Source of the DNA: Argopecten irradians
Lineage: Eukaryota > Mollusca > Bivalvia > Pectinida > Pectinidae
Direction of reading: 5' to 3'
NCBI RefSeq assembly: GCF_041381155.1
Contig: NC_091147.1
Span: 15,971,318 to 16,035,317, forward strand
Length of the DNA stretch: 64,000 bases
The notes under the pieces were generated by a model that was not told where the DNA came from, ran no database searches, and saw only the letters and a program-made list of their open reading frames with translations. Shown here in pieces: positions 13,374 to 26,173 of this stretch. A program made the translations under genes and the position numbers. Positions within the stretch are counted from its first letter, which is position 1; every line of letters starts with the position of its first letter.

Positions 13374-14231
13374 TATATTGGCTGTATCGTATGATCAGAA
13401 CATATGTAATATGACGGTTTATATAATCTGTACTGTACTTGATATTTGTTTTAATCTGCCGCCCCCACTTAACCTCGTTTAAAGTCAAATAGTTTAAGAT
13501 AACATCTGTATCAAAAGTACGGACCTCAGTAAGCTCCAACCATTTCAGTGTAATGTATCATATATTTAAGGATTGAATCTTGCTTAGATCGATTTCATGG
13601 GATGACGAATTGAGTTCCTCTTGAAACAAATTGAATTTACTGCAATCCTTATATTTTCAATTGAATCGTATTAAATTATCATTTTTTTTAAATAAAAAGT
13701 TTTGCGAGTCTCCCTATGCTTGTGCAAGTCTACAACGAGAGACGTAAAAATGGTCCTGTAATTAGAATTCAACTACGTGTAATTAAAATAAATAGCGCAA
13801 ATGTTGCAATTTTCTCATAAATTTATTTCGAAAAAATATCTTGTTATTGTAGTCCACATTAAACCTAAAACATTTACAATCGATTTAGAAATGATTGCAA
13901 AAATCATCCGCCAAGGCTGCGGAAGGATAATGGACTGTGTGATCCGGTTTTCTTCCGAATAGGCCTTATGCCAATGGTAAGGCTTGCAGCCCCCCAACCT
14001 TCCTTCCAAAAATGTAACACGTCTCTCCTTTGGTGAGGATGTGAACATACTAATGCTAAAAAATTCAAAAAAAGAGAGTTCGTGTAAATATTCTTAAAAT
14101 TGTAGAATTCTGTCCTGTGATATTTGTACTTTTTTACAAAACCACTGTTTAGATTTAGGCCTCTATTAGGAAGCTATGCTTACTTAGGCAAAAGTAGGCC
14201 TAGAATATTTTCTTGCGTGAAGACCGATGTT

Positions 14232-14440
14232 AAGGATGTACTCCTCTGAGAAGTCAAATTTTTCTTGTATTAAACTTTTTTTCTGATATAGATTTTTTGA
14301 AACAGGAGTTCATACCATGAAAGAAAATGGAAGAAAAAACATATGTCCGTGTGCTCGTTTTTGAGCTATTGTCACTCAAAGATACCAAAATGACAAAATA
14401 GTGGATTTTATTGGAATTATGCCATTTGACCTCATACACT
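14232..14440 (+). repeat. Dispersed repeat, inverted partner at 46,375-46,589
   Basis: The segment beginning AAGGATGTACTCCTCTGAG and running past GTCCGTGTGCTCG to ATTTTATTGG recurs in reverse orientation at 46,375-46,589 with scattered differences. No coding capacity is seen. A diverged interspersed repeat of unknown family. Confidence 0.75.
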
Positions 14441-16129
14441 AGAATTTAAAGCCATAATTCCCTAATGAGGTGTTTGATATGTATGGATGTTTATAGAATT
14501 TATTTTCAAGTAGTCTTCATTAAAAATATATCAGTTATGATTAATAAGAGTAATATTTTTTCTCAAAATAACAACATATGCTACCCCTACCCCTTAATTT
14601 TGAGCTCCAAAATGCACCATTTTCAGTCATTTTTGTCAAATTTAACCCTTTACAGAAAAAATTATGGTATTAAAAATTTTTGTCAATAGTTTGCATATCA
14701 ATAGGGAAAGGGTTGTTCTTTCTAAATCAGCCAGAAAAATGGGGGGTCCGTGTGCTTACTTTTTTGCCCCATTTAAATATTTGTTATTTTTCAATATTTT
14801 TGACTAAAAAATAAAAGTGCTCAAATTACCATTAAATGTAGAAATAAAGTGACAAAAGTGTTTCATTTCACACATTAATGTTTAATATTTTAAATAACTT
14901 GAACCCAGTGAAGATTTACAGCAAAAATTAACTCGATACAGCTGAAATGCTGACGCGGTGATGATTTAAGTAAAAACAATTTAAGTAAAAAATGGGAAAA
15001 CGGTGTGGCTCTACTCAAAGCCAAAAAATACACAATATATCAAACCTTGCACCGCTACAAAATGTTGGTCATTTTTTAAAATCGCTGTGTAAAAAAATCT
15101 ACTTAAAAAGTAGAAATGTAATTACTTTTGACAAAATTTGCTATGAGACCCACATGCCTACAGATAATTGATAAATCGTATTCTGAATATCTCATAACTG
15201 TGTTTTGATCTATGCTTGTGAAACGGAGAATTCAGCGCAGACTGAATCCACTAGAAGCAAACATTAACACATGCCTTACAACATACTACAAGTTCATGAG
15301 CAAATGAAACAGGAAATATTATTTATACTCGATGCTAGTATTTCACATTGCAGATATCCCAGCTACTTATGTAAGAATTGAGCAATATTAATAGCCAATC
15401 AATGCATATTATTATTAACTGTTTCCCAAAAAAAACTGAAAAACTGCGCGCGAAAAGCTTCATTTTTAAGTCTCTTGATGAAGATTCCTTTCCTCTTGTT
15501 TACATCATAACGTGGTGTTATACAGCTCTACACACATCGGATGATAAAAACAACTCATACAAGATGTTCTTATTCATATAAACTTTAATTGGCGAGTTCT
15601 TTTTGTTAGTCTTACAACCAAAAACATCATCTACACAACACAGATATTCATCTTGTTATGCAAAACTTCTATTCATTCTTTTGAAATAAAATAGGTTAAT
15701 GCATATCCCGCAGCAAACAGGGTAACATCTTAGTTTATTCTTGTCGTAATTATCGGTCTCTATAATTTATTATCAATAAACGGCAACAGATGCTTTTTGT
15801 GTCAGGTTTTTCAAGATTTTATTCCTCATAAAAAACATGTATTGTCATATTTTGTTTTTTGCCTCTTCAGTAAGTTAGCATTAAGTGAACAAACTATGAA
15901 CAATGCGTCTGGGGTGACTGGGTTAATATCTGTGACTACTGTAGCATAACGTTAACCATGAAGTGGACATGTTCCATAGATTGTTGTGTCCGAAGTGTCA
16001 TTCAGACACCATTCCAAATGTACGCAGGGAGAAAATTTATCACTGTTACTGCTTCGATGCGTCGTTAACTAAATATATCAAAACAAAACACGTACCACTA
16101 AAACATTTTATTTAAAAACAACACAACCA

Positions 16130-16915
16130 TCAAATAAGGATTTTCTTTTCAAACCTATAGAAATTATTATTATAATGGGGATACTTTGAATTCCTTGAAG
16201 CCGAAACACCTTAATGTTATGACAAAAATAGTAGTACATGTACAATTTTTTGTGGCAATTAAAACAGTAACGACAAACGAATCACCAAAAATAACGATTC
16301 CGCAAATTCGGTGATTTTCACTGTGATAATGTTGTTTCCAAATCACTAGCCTAGTCGTATAATTGTGATATGTTAGACATCAAATTGAAATTATTATAAA
16401 AGGAAATATTCCACCCCAAAGGAAAATCTAGAAATGCTCACACAAATCCTTTACATTTACGATTATAAAATTTTACAAAATAGATATGCTCCATAAATTA
16501 ACATGCCTCATGTATGCATGGAAGATAATAAATCAATACATGTATAACAAACAAATCATACACAGTTAATCATTTTAAGCATTTTATGTAAAAACTACAT
16601 ATACAATCATGATTTATGTTCAAACCTAAACGTTTTTGATGAAATTATTATCATAATGAGTTAAATAAAAGTCTTCGAAACCAAACCACACAGACACTGA
16701 TGTTATGATAAAATGCAATAGTGCAGGTTTTGTAGTCATAAAAGGAGTAATGAAAACCCTATCACTAAATAACGATATCGTTAAGTCGGACATTTACACA
16801 GTGATAATGTTGTTTCACTCGCGTAGTCGTATGAACTGAACAAATTCGAAGAATTAAAAAAGGAAATACCCCATTCCAAAGGAAAATCGTGAAATGCTCA
16901 TCCAGATCCTCCGAA
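16130..16915. repeat. Diverged tandem duplication, ~480-bp period
   Basis: Two copies, about 16,130-16,450 and 16,610-16,915, share an ordered series of blocks: TTCAAACCTA, GAAATTATTAT, GTGATAATGTTGTTTC, AGTCGTAT, CCAAAGGAAAATC and GAAATGCTCA. No open frame spans them. Either an old local duplication or adjacent copies of an unknown interspersed repeat. Confidence 0.7.
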
Positions 16916-17479
16916 ACCTCAGACATTACGGTACAAAACAGGTTACATGCGATTTCAAAATAGTATACAGTAGTTTTCTAACAGGTGATTCATCTTGAAT
17001 AAAAGGTATTGAACTATCTTAAAAAGTGTCTGTGTCAGGAATCACATTAGCGACTTATCGATTACAAGCCAAATATCCCACTACAAGACTTACGTATTTA
17101 CAAAATAATAAAATTAAGAACAAAACATATTGATGGCCATTGAAATGATATAACTGATTCAGTCAGTTTAGCAGTTGTGTTTAATATATTAATATTTAGT
17201 CCCTTTCCATAAATAACTTTAAAATAGTTTTTGTAATTGAAAGTAAAAAAAATCGACTCTAAACTAAAAAAAAACCCAACTAAACTATGACTAGTACGTG
17301 GAAACCTGTAAGCGTCTAGGTAGCGGTCTAGAAATGCCTTAGTAAATGGAAAAAGACGAATATCTTAAAATGTCCGGGTCATCGGGATCTCCGTTGTTCA
17401 TCGAATATTAAAAAGGACTTTGAACTATTAACATCTCGAAATGATGAAACAGTTTTATGGCAAAAATCAGTAATATTAA

Positions 17480-17937
17480 CTGCAACAAACTATACACAGA
17501 AAGTTTGTCAACCTCATTACAAGATTCCGTTTCTAGCTACTAAAGACGCAAATATATTGGTTCCAATACAGATTATAAAACAGATAACTTCCAACAAACT
17601 ATACACAGAAAGTTTGTCAACCTCTTTGCAAGATTCCGGTTCTAGCTACTAAAGACGCAAATATACATTGGTTCCAATACAGATTATAAAACAGATAACT
17701 TCCAACAAACTATACACAGAAAGTTTGTCAACCTCATTACAAGATTCCGGTTCTAGCTACAAAAGACGCAAATATACATTGGTTCCAATACAGATTATAA
17801 AACAGATAACTTCCAACAAACTATACACAGAAAGTTTGTCAACCTCATTACAAGATTCCGGTTCTAGCTACTAAAGACGCAAATATACATTGGTTCCAAT
17901 ACAGATTATAAAACAGATAACGTCCAACAAATTTATA
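17480..17937. repeat. 111-bp tandem repeat, ~4 copies
   Basis: CCAACAAACTATACACAG recurs at 17,591, 17,702 and 17,813 (111-bp period), with a first, slightly diverged copy at ~17,480 and a partial last copy. Copies are nearly identical, so the expansion is recent. The frame at 17,668-17,874 is a by-product of the repeat. Confidence 0.95.
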
Positions 17938-18944
17938 CTTATATATGGGATATATTTCACAGTGGGGTTTTATAAATTACATATAACTTTGAATTTAGAC
18001 ATAAAAAAACGTATTATTTGGCCTTGCAGATGTAAAAATGAAAGATAAATGTATTCCAATTAACTGTTTTTGATGTCAAAAAAGAAGATGAACTTAAACA
18101 TAACTGCATTGAAAACATACATATAAAAAATGTATCGTGATCGGAACCCCTGGGGTATCGAGGATGGGAATGAATGTGATGAGTTATCTAGTACACGTAT
18201 ATAAGTGGTGTGGTGAGTGAGAACCCTCCTGTGTGGGGACATTTGTGTATATTTTTGAAGGCTAACCCCAAAGACTCAACCTTGGCGGCCTTTAGATGTG
18301 TAACATGTCTGGGGTAATTTCAATTAGAAATGTTTCTGCTTGTGTAAAAAAAAAAAAATAAAAAAATAAAAAATAAAAATAATAAAAAAAATCAGTAACT
18401 ATAGGTGAATACCAGAGTCATAATTCACATATCTGAACTTATCGAGATTCTTCCCGGGCTGATATCATCAGATAGTTCAAAATGGTATTATTTCAAAGTT
18501 ATATCACAGAAACATTCATTGGTCGATATCATATGGATTATGTGCAATAACAGTATTTTGGCGTCACCGGCGACCGGCATCTCAAATTGTATAACGAACT
18601 GAATAAATTTCATAGTAACTCATGTAAAATTATATAATTCTAAAGTACATTTTAAGTTCCAATATTGTATCACTAAAGACTTCACAATGCCGTCGTAGTA
18701 AGCTGGGAACGTATATTCGTCCTGGTATATGATGTATGGACATCTCAAGCTGTATCTTGAATGCTGTCTTTTTATTGGAATAATTTGTGAACGTTTAGAC
18801 AAAACCTTCATCATGATACTCGAGTTATTATTTTTTCTGCCAAATAATGATTACAAAGTATGTTAAATATCAACGTTGTTAATCACGGATTGATGCTAGT
18901 TGCAAGATATTTTATCAGATAAAAAGATGAGATTTGAAAAACCT
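17938..18944. other. Non-coding spacer with A-rich tract
   Basis: No gene recognised. Contains a low-complexity A-rich tract at about 18,345-18,391 (runs of A broken by single T), which could be the tail of a retroposed sequence, though no body or target duplication was identified. Confidence 0.5.
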
Positions 18945-19497
18945 GTCTTAGCGACCACCTCTGTATAAAGACCATCTGCCTAATACGACACAACTTTTCG
19001 AAGGTCCCAAATGACCGATATTAGTACAATTCAACCTGTGTATTTTGTAAGGACTATCTGGCGAAAGAGACCAATTTACTCCTTCCCTTGACTGGTTCAT
19101 ACTATCTGACGATAGAGACCAATTTACTCCGTCCCTTAACTGGTTCATATACTATCTGGTTATAGATACCAATTTACTCCTTCCCTTAACTGGTTCATAC
19201 TATCTGACGATAGAGACCAATTTACTCCGTCCCTTGACTGGTTCATACTATCTGGCTATAGAGACCAATTTACTCCGTCCCTTAACTGGTTCATACTATC
19301 TGACGATAGAGACCAATTTACTCCGTCCCTTGACTGGTTCATACTATCTGGCGATAGAGACCAATTTACTCCGTCCCTTGACTGGTTCATACTATCTGGC
19401 TATAGAGAACTATCTGGCTATAGAGAATAATTTACTCTGTCCCTTGACTGGTTCATACTATCTGGCTATAGAGACCATTTTACTCCGTCTCTGACTG
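18945..19497. repeat. 48-bp minisatellite (~9 copies) with degenerate left flank
   Basis: GAGACCAATTTACTCC recurs every 48 bp (19,067, 19,115 and onward) to 19,497, each unit carrying CTGGTTCATACTATCTG. Units differ in GACGATA versus GGCTATA, and one near 19,400 is partly duplicated. The left flank (GCGACCACCTCTGTATAAAG at ~18,952) looks like a diverged relative. It ends about 135 bp before the 3' end of TRIM gene A. Confidence 0.93.
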
Positions 19498-19632
19498 GTC
19501 TTGACAGTTTTAACTTTATCATAAAACATGATCTTAATGCGGAATTTAAAACCGAAAATACGTAGATTGTATTAAACGGAACGTGGATGTCATAATGGGG
19601 AGAACTGTTCACCAGGAGACGTTGAATTTACA

Positions 19633-21632
19633 TCAGAAGAGCTGGTACACATCTATACAGTTTCTCTTTGATTCATTTGTTACTACGAATTTGTTACCAC
19701 ATACAGATATAGCTCTTGGACTATTAATCTCATCCTTTGATGTTAGCAGTTCTCTGATCCGTGTGCCGTCCTGAGACACCTGTACCACGTTGTTTGACCC
19801 TTGACCACAGACATACAGATTCCCGTCACGGTCCATGTCTATTCCCATCCCATTCTTGACCAATCCGACGCGCAAGATACACGTTTGTACGTCTGTCGAC
19901 AGTTTGGTAACGACCACGTTATTCGCTTTAGACGTTGACAGACTTGCGAATGTTCCTTTTTGGTTTGGACAGGAGACGAGGTAGTAACAGTTGTTAGGTA
20001 GCTGGTGAAACATTTCTGATTTACCGTCCATTCCTACTCTGTAGATATATATTGGTGTACTCACCATGAACGTCCCATCTACATACGTTAAACCACGACA
20101 AGATTCTGGCGTCTTTATAACAGACGATAGTCTCAGCATCGAGTCCTGTACTTTCACGATATGTATACCGGTTTGGTTGTTACACACAGCGACCGTCACT
20201 GTGCTATCATCCATTAAACATACATCATATGGGTAGCCATTGATTTTTAGCACACTCAAATTTTTTCCTTGGGACGAAAACAATTTCAGACATTTATTAT
20301 TATAATCACTTACAACTATATTTCCGTTGGACATCAACACAACTCCGTTAATATTACATTCTTCGTTATCTGATTGAACCTTTATTTGTATGTTCCTCCT
20401 AAGTTCCTTAACACGACTACAAGAGAATGTTCCTTGACTCTGTATGAAATCAACCCCGTCAGGTAGAGTACAAGGTTGTTCCTTCGCAAGGATTCTTCCC
20501 ATGGACAATGGACTGGTCTGATCAATTGTAACAAGGCTTGCATCGATATCATGTTTAATAGTGACCGACTTGGAGGAGGGTATCTCTTCAATCAGATCAT
20601 TACAGGCTCGGATCTCTGTCTGACCGCGATGGAACAGTTGTATCGTATAGACATGATCTTCTCTCTGAACTGCTGTCCTTGTCGCTTCTCTTGTACTTTG
20701 AATGGAAACCTTTAGACGCCTACACTTTTGTCTTGATACATCAATCTCCGCTTTCTCAGCTTTATATTTTGATACCAGTTCCTGAGTTATCTCCTCTTGT
20801 TTTTTGTCGAGATAGGCATTGAATCTTAGTCGCAGATCTGAAATATTGCTTAAATCATTTTCCTGGCATTGCTTCATAAAATCGTCGCGATCATCAAATG
20901 ATTTGCCAATCAGTTCCATACAGTTAAAAGCTTTCTCAAGGGAACCCTCCATCTGATCAAAATAAGTGGTCTTTGCTTTTTCGAAGTATTCTCTTGTTGT
21001 CGTCACTGCGTCACAGCTTCGATGAGCTGTGACGATACATTTGTTGCATCCGATGAATTTATGATCTTCACAGTAAATTCCATCTTCTCGTTGTGTGTTT
21101 GACATGTTTGTATGGGTTGATCGTCTCTGTAGTACGCCATGGTTATCTTCCGTGATATACACAATGTCACACATTTCATGGATGACATCATGGAAACTTT
21201 CTTTACAATCCTCACAAAGTAACATGTTATTAGTTTCACAAAAGAACTTTGCTGATGTTTCATGATTTTTTCATCTTCCTGCAGGGACCACAATGCACTG
21301 CAGAATCCGTAGAGGTTTGAGGAAAATTTCTGCACAATGTTATAGGCGGGAAACTGCCGTGCCCAAGTCTCCTTACTCTCAGAGGGATCGACTGGCGATG
21401 TGATCTTCCTACAAACAGGACAGGGGAAGGAGGTCGCGGCCGCCATCTCACCTGATAAGTCTGTGACGATGTAGGTACCGAGACATTCCTCACAGAAGGA
21501 ATGTAGACAAGGAAGAGACTTCGGTTGTAGCATCTGCTCCAGACAAATAGGACAGTCGAGCAGACGACAGGGCGATATAGAGGCTTTGCCATTACCTGGT
21601 TTATTTTCCTGTAGATGTCCACCTTCCGCCAT
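19633..21632 (-). pseudogene. TRIM gene A: RING/B-box/coiled-coil/NHL-like, two frameshifts
   Basis: The start is ATG at 21632 (MAEGGHLQEN), preceded by acceptor tttttcag|ATTCACTATCAGACCAAG. The RING is complete (CPICLEQML ... CLHSFCEECL ... CPVCRK). Relative to intact gene C there is one extra base near 21,321-21,331 and another near 21,265-21,272. The RING frame then runs to a stop at 21,003, while the B-box 2, coiled-coil and beta-propeller continue as a separate 530-codon frame from 21,225 to 19,633. The propeller ends GIDMDRDGNLYVCGQ ... IDVYQLF. TRIM proteins of this layout are E3 ubiquitin ligases, often in innate immunity or RNA regulation. Both indels sit in short A/T runs, so sequence error is possible; if real, only a RING-only peptide would be made from this start. 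Confidence 0.85.
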
Positions 21633-22017
21633 CTTGGTCTGATAGTGAATCTGAAAAACAAAGTGCAGTGTTACAGTGATCATTTCATCATTTTTTTTTT
21701 ACATTATATGACATGTGTTCTTAGGTTGAATAACTTTTTCAGACAATGAACCATTGACTGTAATCATTAATAGGCATAAGATTCTTTAAATATAATTAAT
21801 TCCTTGAACTTAAGCAGTAAACCAGATATTGAGAACGTCAAATCATTTTATTATATGATGTAGCAAACGTACGCATGTTCTGCACGTTTTGTATGAATAC
21901 CATACGATCCTAAATATAAAAATACTTCCTACTGCCATTTCTTCTCAGTAAAACGTACTTTGACATTCTGCCATCTTTTTTTTTATTCTCTCTTGTTATT
22001 TCGAGTCAGTAGAAGAT

Positions 22018-25000
22018 AAAGGACCTCTTTTACGAACAATGGAAATTTGCCCCACGAAGCAATTTTATTAAAACTAAATGTTACATGTAGCAACATTAAT
22101 GCAAACCCTTGAAATACGTTTAAAAAATTTAAAAGGTCCCAGGGCCTGTGCCGTGGCCAAAAATTAATGTTGCACAGTAGAGGTGTATGACAGGGTTCCC
22201 TTTTTGATCCAAAAAGGTATCAAAATAATGTTTTATATCATGAAACTGTATTATTTTCTGAAGAGTATATATAATGACATATGATGATCACAAATATGAG
22301 GCAAAATGAGACAAATGGCTAACATTTTGGTTAATATTCTAAATTTTTTAAAGATTGAAAAGTCGAAATTTTGCTGGTAATGATTTTCGGCCTATAAAGG
22401 ATTGGAAGTATCAGTCGCTAATTATCGTAACAAATGGTGTATTTCAACTCACACTTCCAGTTTGAGTGCACAAAAATATTTTCTATAACTAAAGTTTGGT
22501 TTCATTACCCCTGAAGTCAAGATATAGTGTGAATACACTTTCATGAGAAAAAATTGTGGAACGCGTTTTAGAATTTTGTACGTTTTAAAAGTAGGTGCAT
22601 CTAATAGGCATAGGTCTTTAATTTTAGCCACTAGCATGTATTAAACCAATCCGTCGGTATGCACCACTGCCCGAACTTTCAGTCATAAAAATTGACGAAA
22701 CAAACCGAGACTAATTTACTTAATACTCTTATTTAATAACATCATATAGTATACATTAAAATCGTCCTACAAATTGAATAGATGATTGTCGTACACTATA
22801 TTATTGTAGAAATATTATCTGAACAGAATGACTCCCTGAATCACAAAGTATTTCGCGATCTATGTTTTAGGGCATATTCAAATACACTTCACTTTTCAGT
22901 GCCCTAGATGATGATTGCCATACGGCGATTCATCTAGAAATATTATTTTTATTATATTTGCAGCTTGATAAGCTAACTATTAAAGTTAATATAATAACTA
23001 AATTCTAGAAAAAAATTAGAGGGTGCTGGAGAGTATGATTATTATTTGTAAATGAAGAATGGTAAAGGTTTTTAACCAATTTTACACATCAATCCCGTAA
23101 TCAGTTTATGTGCATATATGTATATAATGTTGTTTTTTCAAAAATTATTGTGCTTTCAAAGTGTTGGCAATGGCATCAAATCATACCATTACTTGTTTAA
23201 AAACATAGACAAATTGATATAAGATTTTTTTTTCGTTCAAAATTATATTAATTTTACTATATTAAGTATTTCTTAGCAGTTTAATATTTAGATTGTTCAG
23301 AACATTTTGTGATCACTCAACTGAAGTTTAAAAAAACACATGCATCTTTTATGGTTAATGAAACAGTCAAAAGTTTTTGAGGTCCACTGTATTTTATTTT
23401 CATAATTAGCTTTTTGCAGTGTTTATCGTAAATCACTCAATTACTTAGATCAAATTCAAAATGGCATAAGCGTTGTATCATAATCAGGTAAAAAAAAAAA
23501 TGATTTTTATAAAGAAAATTAACTCGGTGTTCATCAAAACATGGAATTATTTACATGTCTGTTGGGGATCCAATAATAATTAGAAATTATACTGTGAATA
23601 GTCACTATAAGCTAGAGTAACATTACAAGCTATATGCTCAATACACGTGCCCATTATAATAGATTTCTCAGTTTGCACTCATGACACTCTCATTTATCCA
23701 TGTTATGACATGGTGTTCTCTCGAACTTATCTTCATGTATGGATTAATCACCATATCCGCCCAATTAAGATTGTTAGAGATGTTTTTGGTTCCATACGGA
23801 CTTACTTTACAGGAATTACTTATAAAAGACTAAGTATATTCTCTAAACTCAAAGTCAGTTTCATATATTGTGGCGATAAAACGCCGTTTAATCGCACACA
23901 CAATTTTAACCACGGGGATTACACCATAGTTAATGTCACCTGTGGTGATCGACATGCACTTTCGTTTTTGTGGACTATTACTTCAGTTTAAGTCTGTTTA
24001 ATTTTCCTAAATTAATATAATAATACTATCCAAGGAATATCAAAATATGATTATTGACAATAAAGATACAGTCAAGTTTTGATGATCTACCTATTACAGA
24101 TAACGTCTATTTTCATTATTAAAACTGCTACATTCAGATAGTAATTTTGCAAGATAAAAGAAGTATTTGCCATTAATGTATCTAAATCTGAAATGATACA
24201 TAAATGAGTTTTCCGACCAAATTAAACTTAAAATCTAAAACGATGTAATGTGTAAAAGTGATGAGATTTACATTTTTTAGCATTAATCAACATAAATGTT
24301 AATCTAAAGTGTTAGCCCTGCAAATAATTGAACTACTCTAAGTTTGTAACAAATGACACATGTAACCTGATATCTCTTTGCTCTAAAACCACACAGTTAC
24401 AGAATCCCATTTTAATCACTCTCTTCACTGTAATTTTTAAATTTGCTCTATACTTACAAAAATCATTAGAACAGGACATATTAGTGAAGCTACTTCAAAT
24501 GCAAAATAGCTTATTGTGGTCATAAACACCCAAATGTTTTGTAATTTTGATTATGTAAAACTTATAATTTTTCTACAAAGTATTACTAAATAAATCAATT
24601 TGAAATCATATCAAGCGTTACAGATGAGTATTGGAATATACATTAATGTTGACACCGTTAGATTCGTGATTAAGGATCCAAAATAATCATATTCATAGCA
24701 TTATGTAACGTTACTAAAAATATACCTTGCTGTATTATAACCTTTAAACGATAAATTTACCGGTCCACAATTTTTCTGAAATTTTCACAATATTTACTTC
24801 AGGTTTTGAGCCAACTTTTTGGAAAATATTTTTGGTGCACTCAAACTGGAAGTGGGTGAATCACCATTGTTAATAATTGACATGACCGAAAATAACACCC
24901 AATATTTCGATATTTTCTGTCTTTAAAAATGTAGCCAAAGTTGTATTTGTCACATTTTGCCTACATATTTGTGATCATGATATGTCATTTTTTATACTCT

Positions 25001-25242
25001 TCAGAAAATAATACAGTTTTATGACATAAAATATTATTTTGATACCTTTTTGGATCAAAAAGGGAACCCTGTCATACACCTCTACTGTGCAACATTAATT
25101 TGGCCACAGCACAGGCCCCTGGGACCTCTTGAACTTTTTAAACGTATTTCAAGGGTTTGCATTAATGTTGCTACATGTAACATTTAGTTTTAATAAAATT
25201 GATTCGTGGGCAAATTTCCATTGTTCGTGAAAGAGGTCCTTT
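22018..25242. mobile_element. 3.2-kb foldback element with ~500-bp inverted repeats
   Basis: The left end AAAGGACCTCTTTTACGAAC (22,018) is inverted at the right end (to 25,242). Arms 22,018-22,564 and 24,761-25,242 match with interruptions, sharing for example ACAGTAGAGGTGTATGACAG and CTTCCAGTTTGAGTGCAC. The 2.2-kb core has no recognisable transposase; the longest frame there (23,647-23,991 plus, 114 codons) has no known motif. It sits within DNA separating TRIM A from its duplicated upstream block. A third partial copy lies at ~40,630-40,790. Probably a non-autonomous DNA transposon or foldback element; target duplication not resolved. Confidence 0.8.
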
Positions 25243-26073
25243 TATTAATACTTTGAGACAGAAATTTGAATTATCAGGAAAATTTTTCATTGATTTAGAT
25301 ATTATCACCAAAATCCTATAATATACTGTAAAGATACATATTTACAGTTTGTACTGACATGGACTTAATAACATTGCTTTCTAGCATTATCATTATCAGT
25401 GTGTAATGATAGTACAGCACGTGCGGCGATTCCATTGTTACGTGAATAGTCGCCGCTGGCGTAGCAACGTTGGGTCATGACCCCACTTTTGGTTGGAACA
25501 TATATATGAATGACTCAATTCCAATCAGCTGGTCTATCGAATTCATTGACGATGACGGGAAAGTAAAAAATATGGGTATTCTACAGGGGCGGATTCAGGT
25601 TTTGAGGTTAGAGGGGGCGTGGGACCAAGCAAATCAGGCGAGGGGTCTGGGGGCTGAGGCCCCCAGAAGCTCTAGAATAAATGGTGCAAAATCCTGCATT
25701 CTGAGGATTTCATGAACACATTTTCCAGGAAATAATTGAAGCCATTTCAGGATGTTTATTCATGGTTTTCGTGTCAAGTGTCATATTTTTTATTTGAAGT
25801 TTTGATTTAATTGTTTTACTTACAGAATTGCAATATCAAAATCTTAAATATTTATATGGACATAAAAGAAGGGTGGGGGTCTGAGGACTTCATGTACACT
25901 TTTTCCAAAAAATAATAGAAGCCATGTAAAAATGTTCGTTTATCATTTTTGACGTCTAATATCATATTTTGAATATAAAGTTACAGAATTGCACTGTCTA
26001 AAATCTGAATATTTATAGAGGCACGAAGCAAAGAAAAGGATGGGGGTCTGGGGGCCGCCTAGAACGAATATAC

Positions 26074-26173
26074 GTACCCGGCCTACTATGCCTTTAGGCC
26101 GGGTACGAATACATAGGGACCAATTCGTACCCGGCCTAAAGGCATAGTAGGCCGAATACGTATTGGTCCCTAT
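26074..26173. repeat. Nested palindrome with perfect 31-bp arms
   Basis: Arms 26,079-26,109 and 26,124-26,154 are exact reverse complements over 31 bp with a 14-bp spacer. The left part also contains its own perfect 12-bp palindrome GTACCCGGCCTA...TAGGCCGGGTAC. ATAGGGACCA (26,113) and TGGTCCCTAT (26,164) add a further pair. It is GC-rich against an AT-rich background. Confidence 0.93.

Larger units (their letters stand above)
13374..17479. other. Intergenic, AT-rich, no convincing gene
   Basis: Upstream of the SLC22-like start. Short frames here (for example 13,815-14,048 minus) have no recognisable motif and poor context. The stretch holds a ~210-bp dispersed repeat (14,232-14,440) and an old ~480-bp tandem duplication (16,130-16,915), listed separately. 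A promoter for the transporter should lie near 13.4-13.6 kb, but no TATA box or initiator is obvious. Confidence 0.6.

Noticed and set aside
13815..14048. 77-codon minus-strand frame upstream of the SLC22-like gene
   Set aside because: No motif, no splice partners and no repeat support.
17668..17874. 68-codon frame with repeated QIIKQITSNKLYTESLSTSL
   Set aside because: By-product of the 111-bp tandem repeat.
19234..19494. 86-codon frame with repeated TGSYYLAIETNLLRPL
   Set aside because: 48 bp is a multiple of three, so the minisatellite stays open by arithmetic; no other evidence of coding.
21003..21683. 226-codon RING frame read as a complete short protein starting at 21,683
   Set aside because: The first 17 codons are intron and 5' UTR, and the last ~110 are out of frame after two indels; it is the 5' part of TRIM gene A.
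23647..23991. 114-codon frame in the core of the foldback element as a possible transposase
   Set aside because: No DDE/DDD spacing, zinc finger or helix-turn-helix pattern, and codon content looks like AT-rich non-coding DNA.
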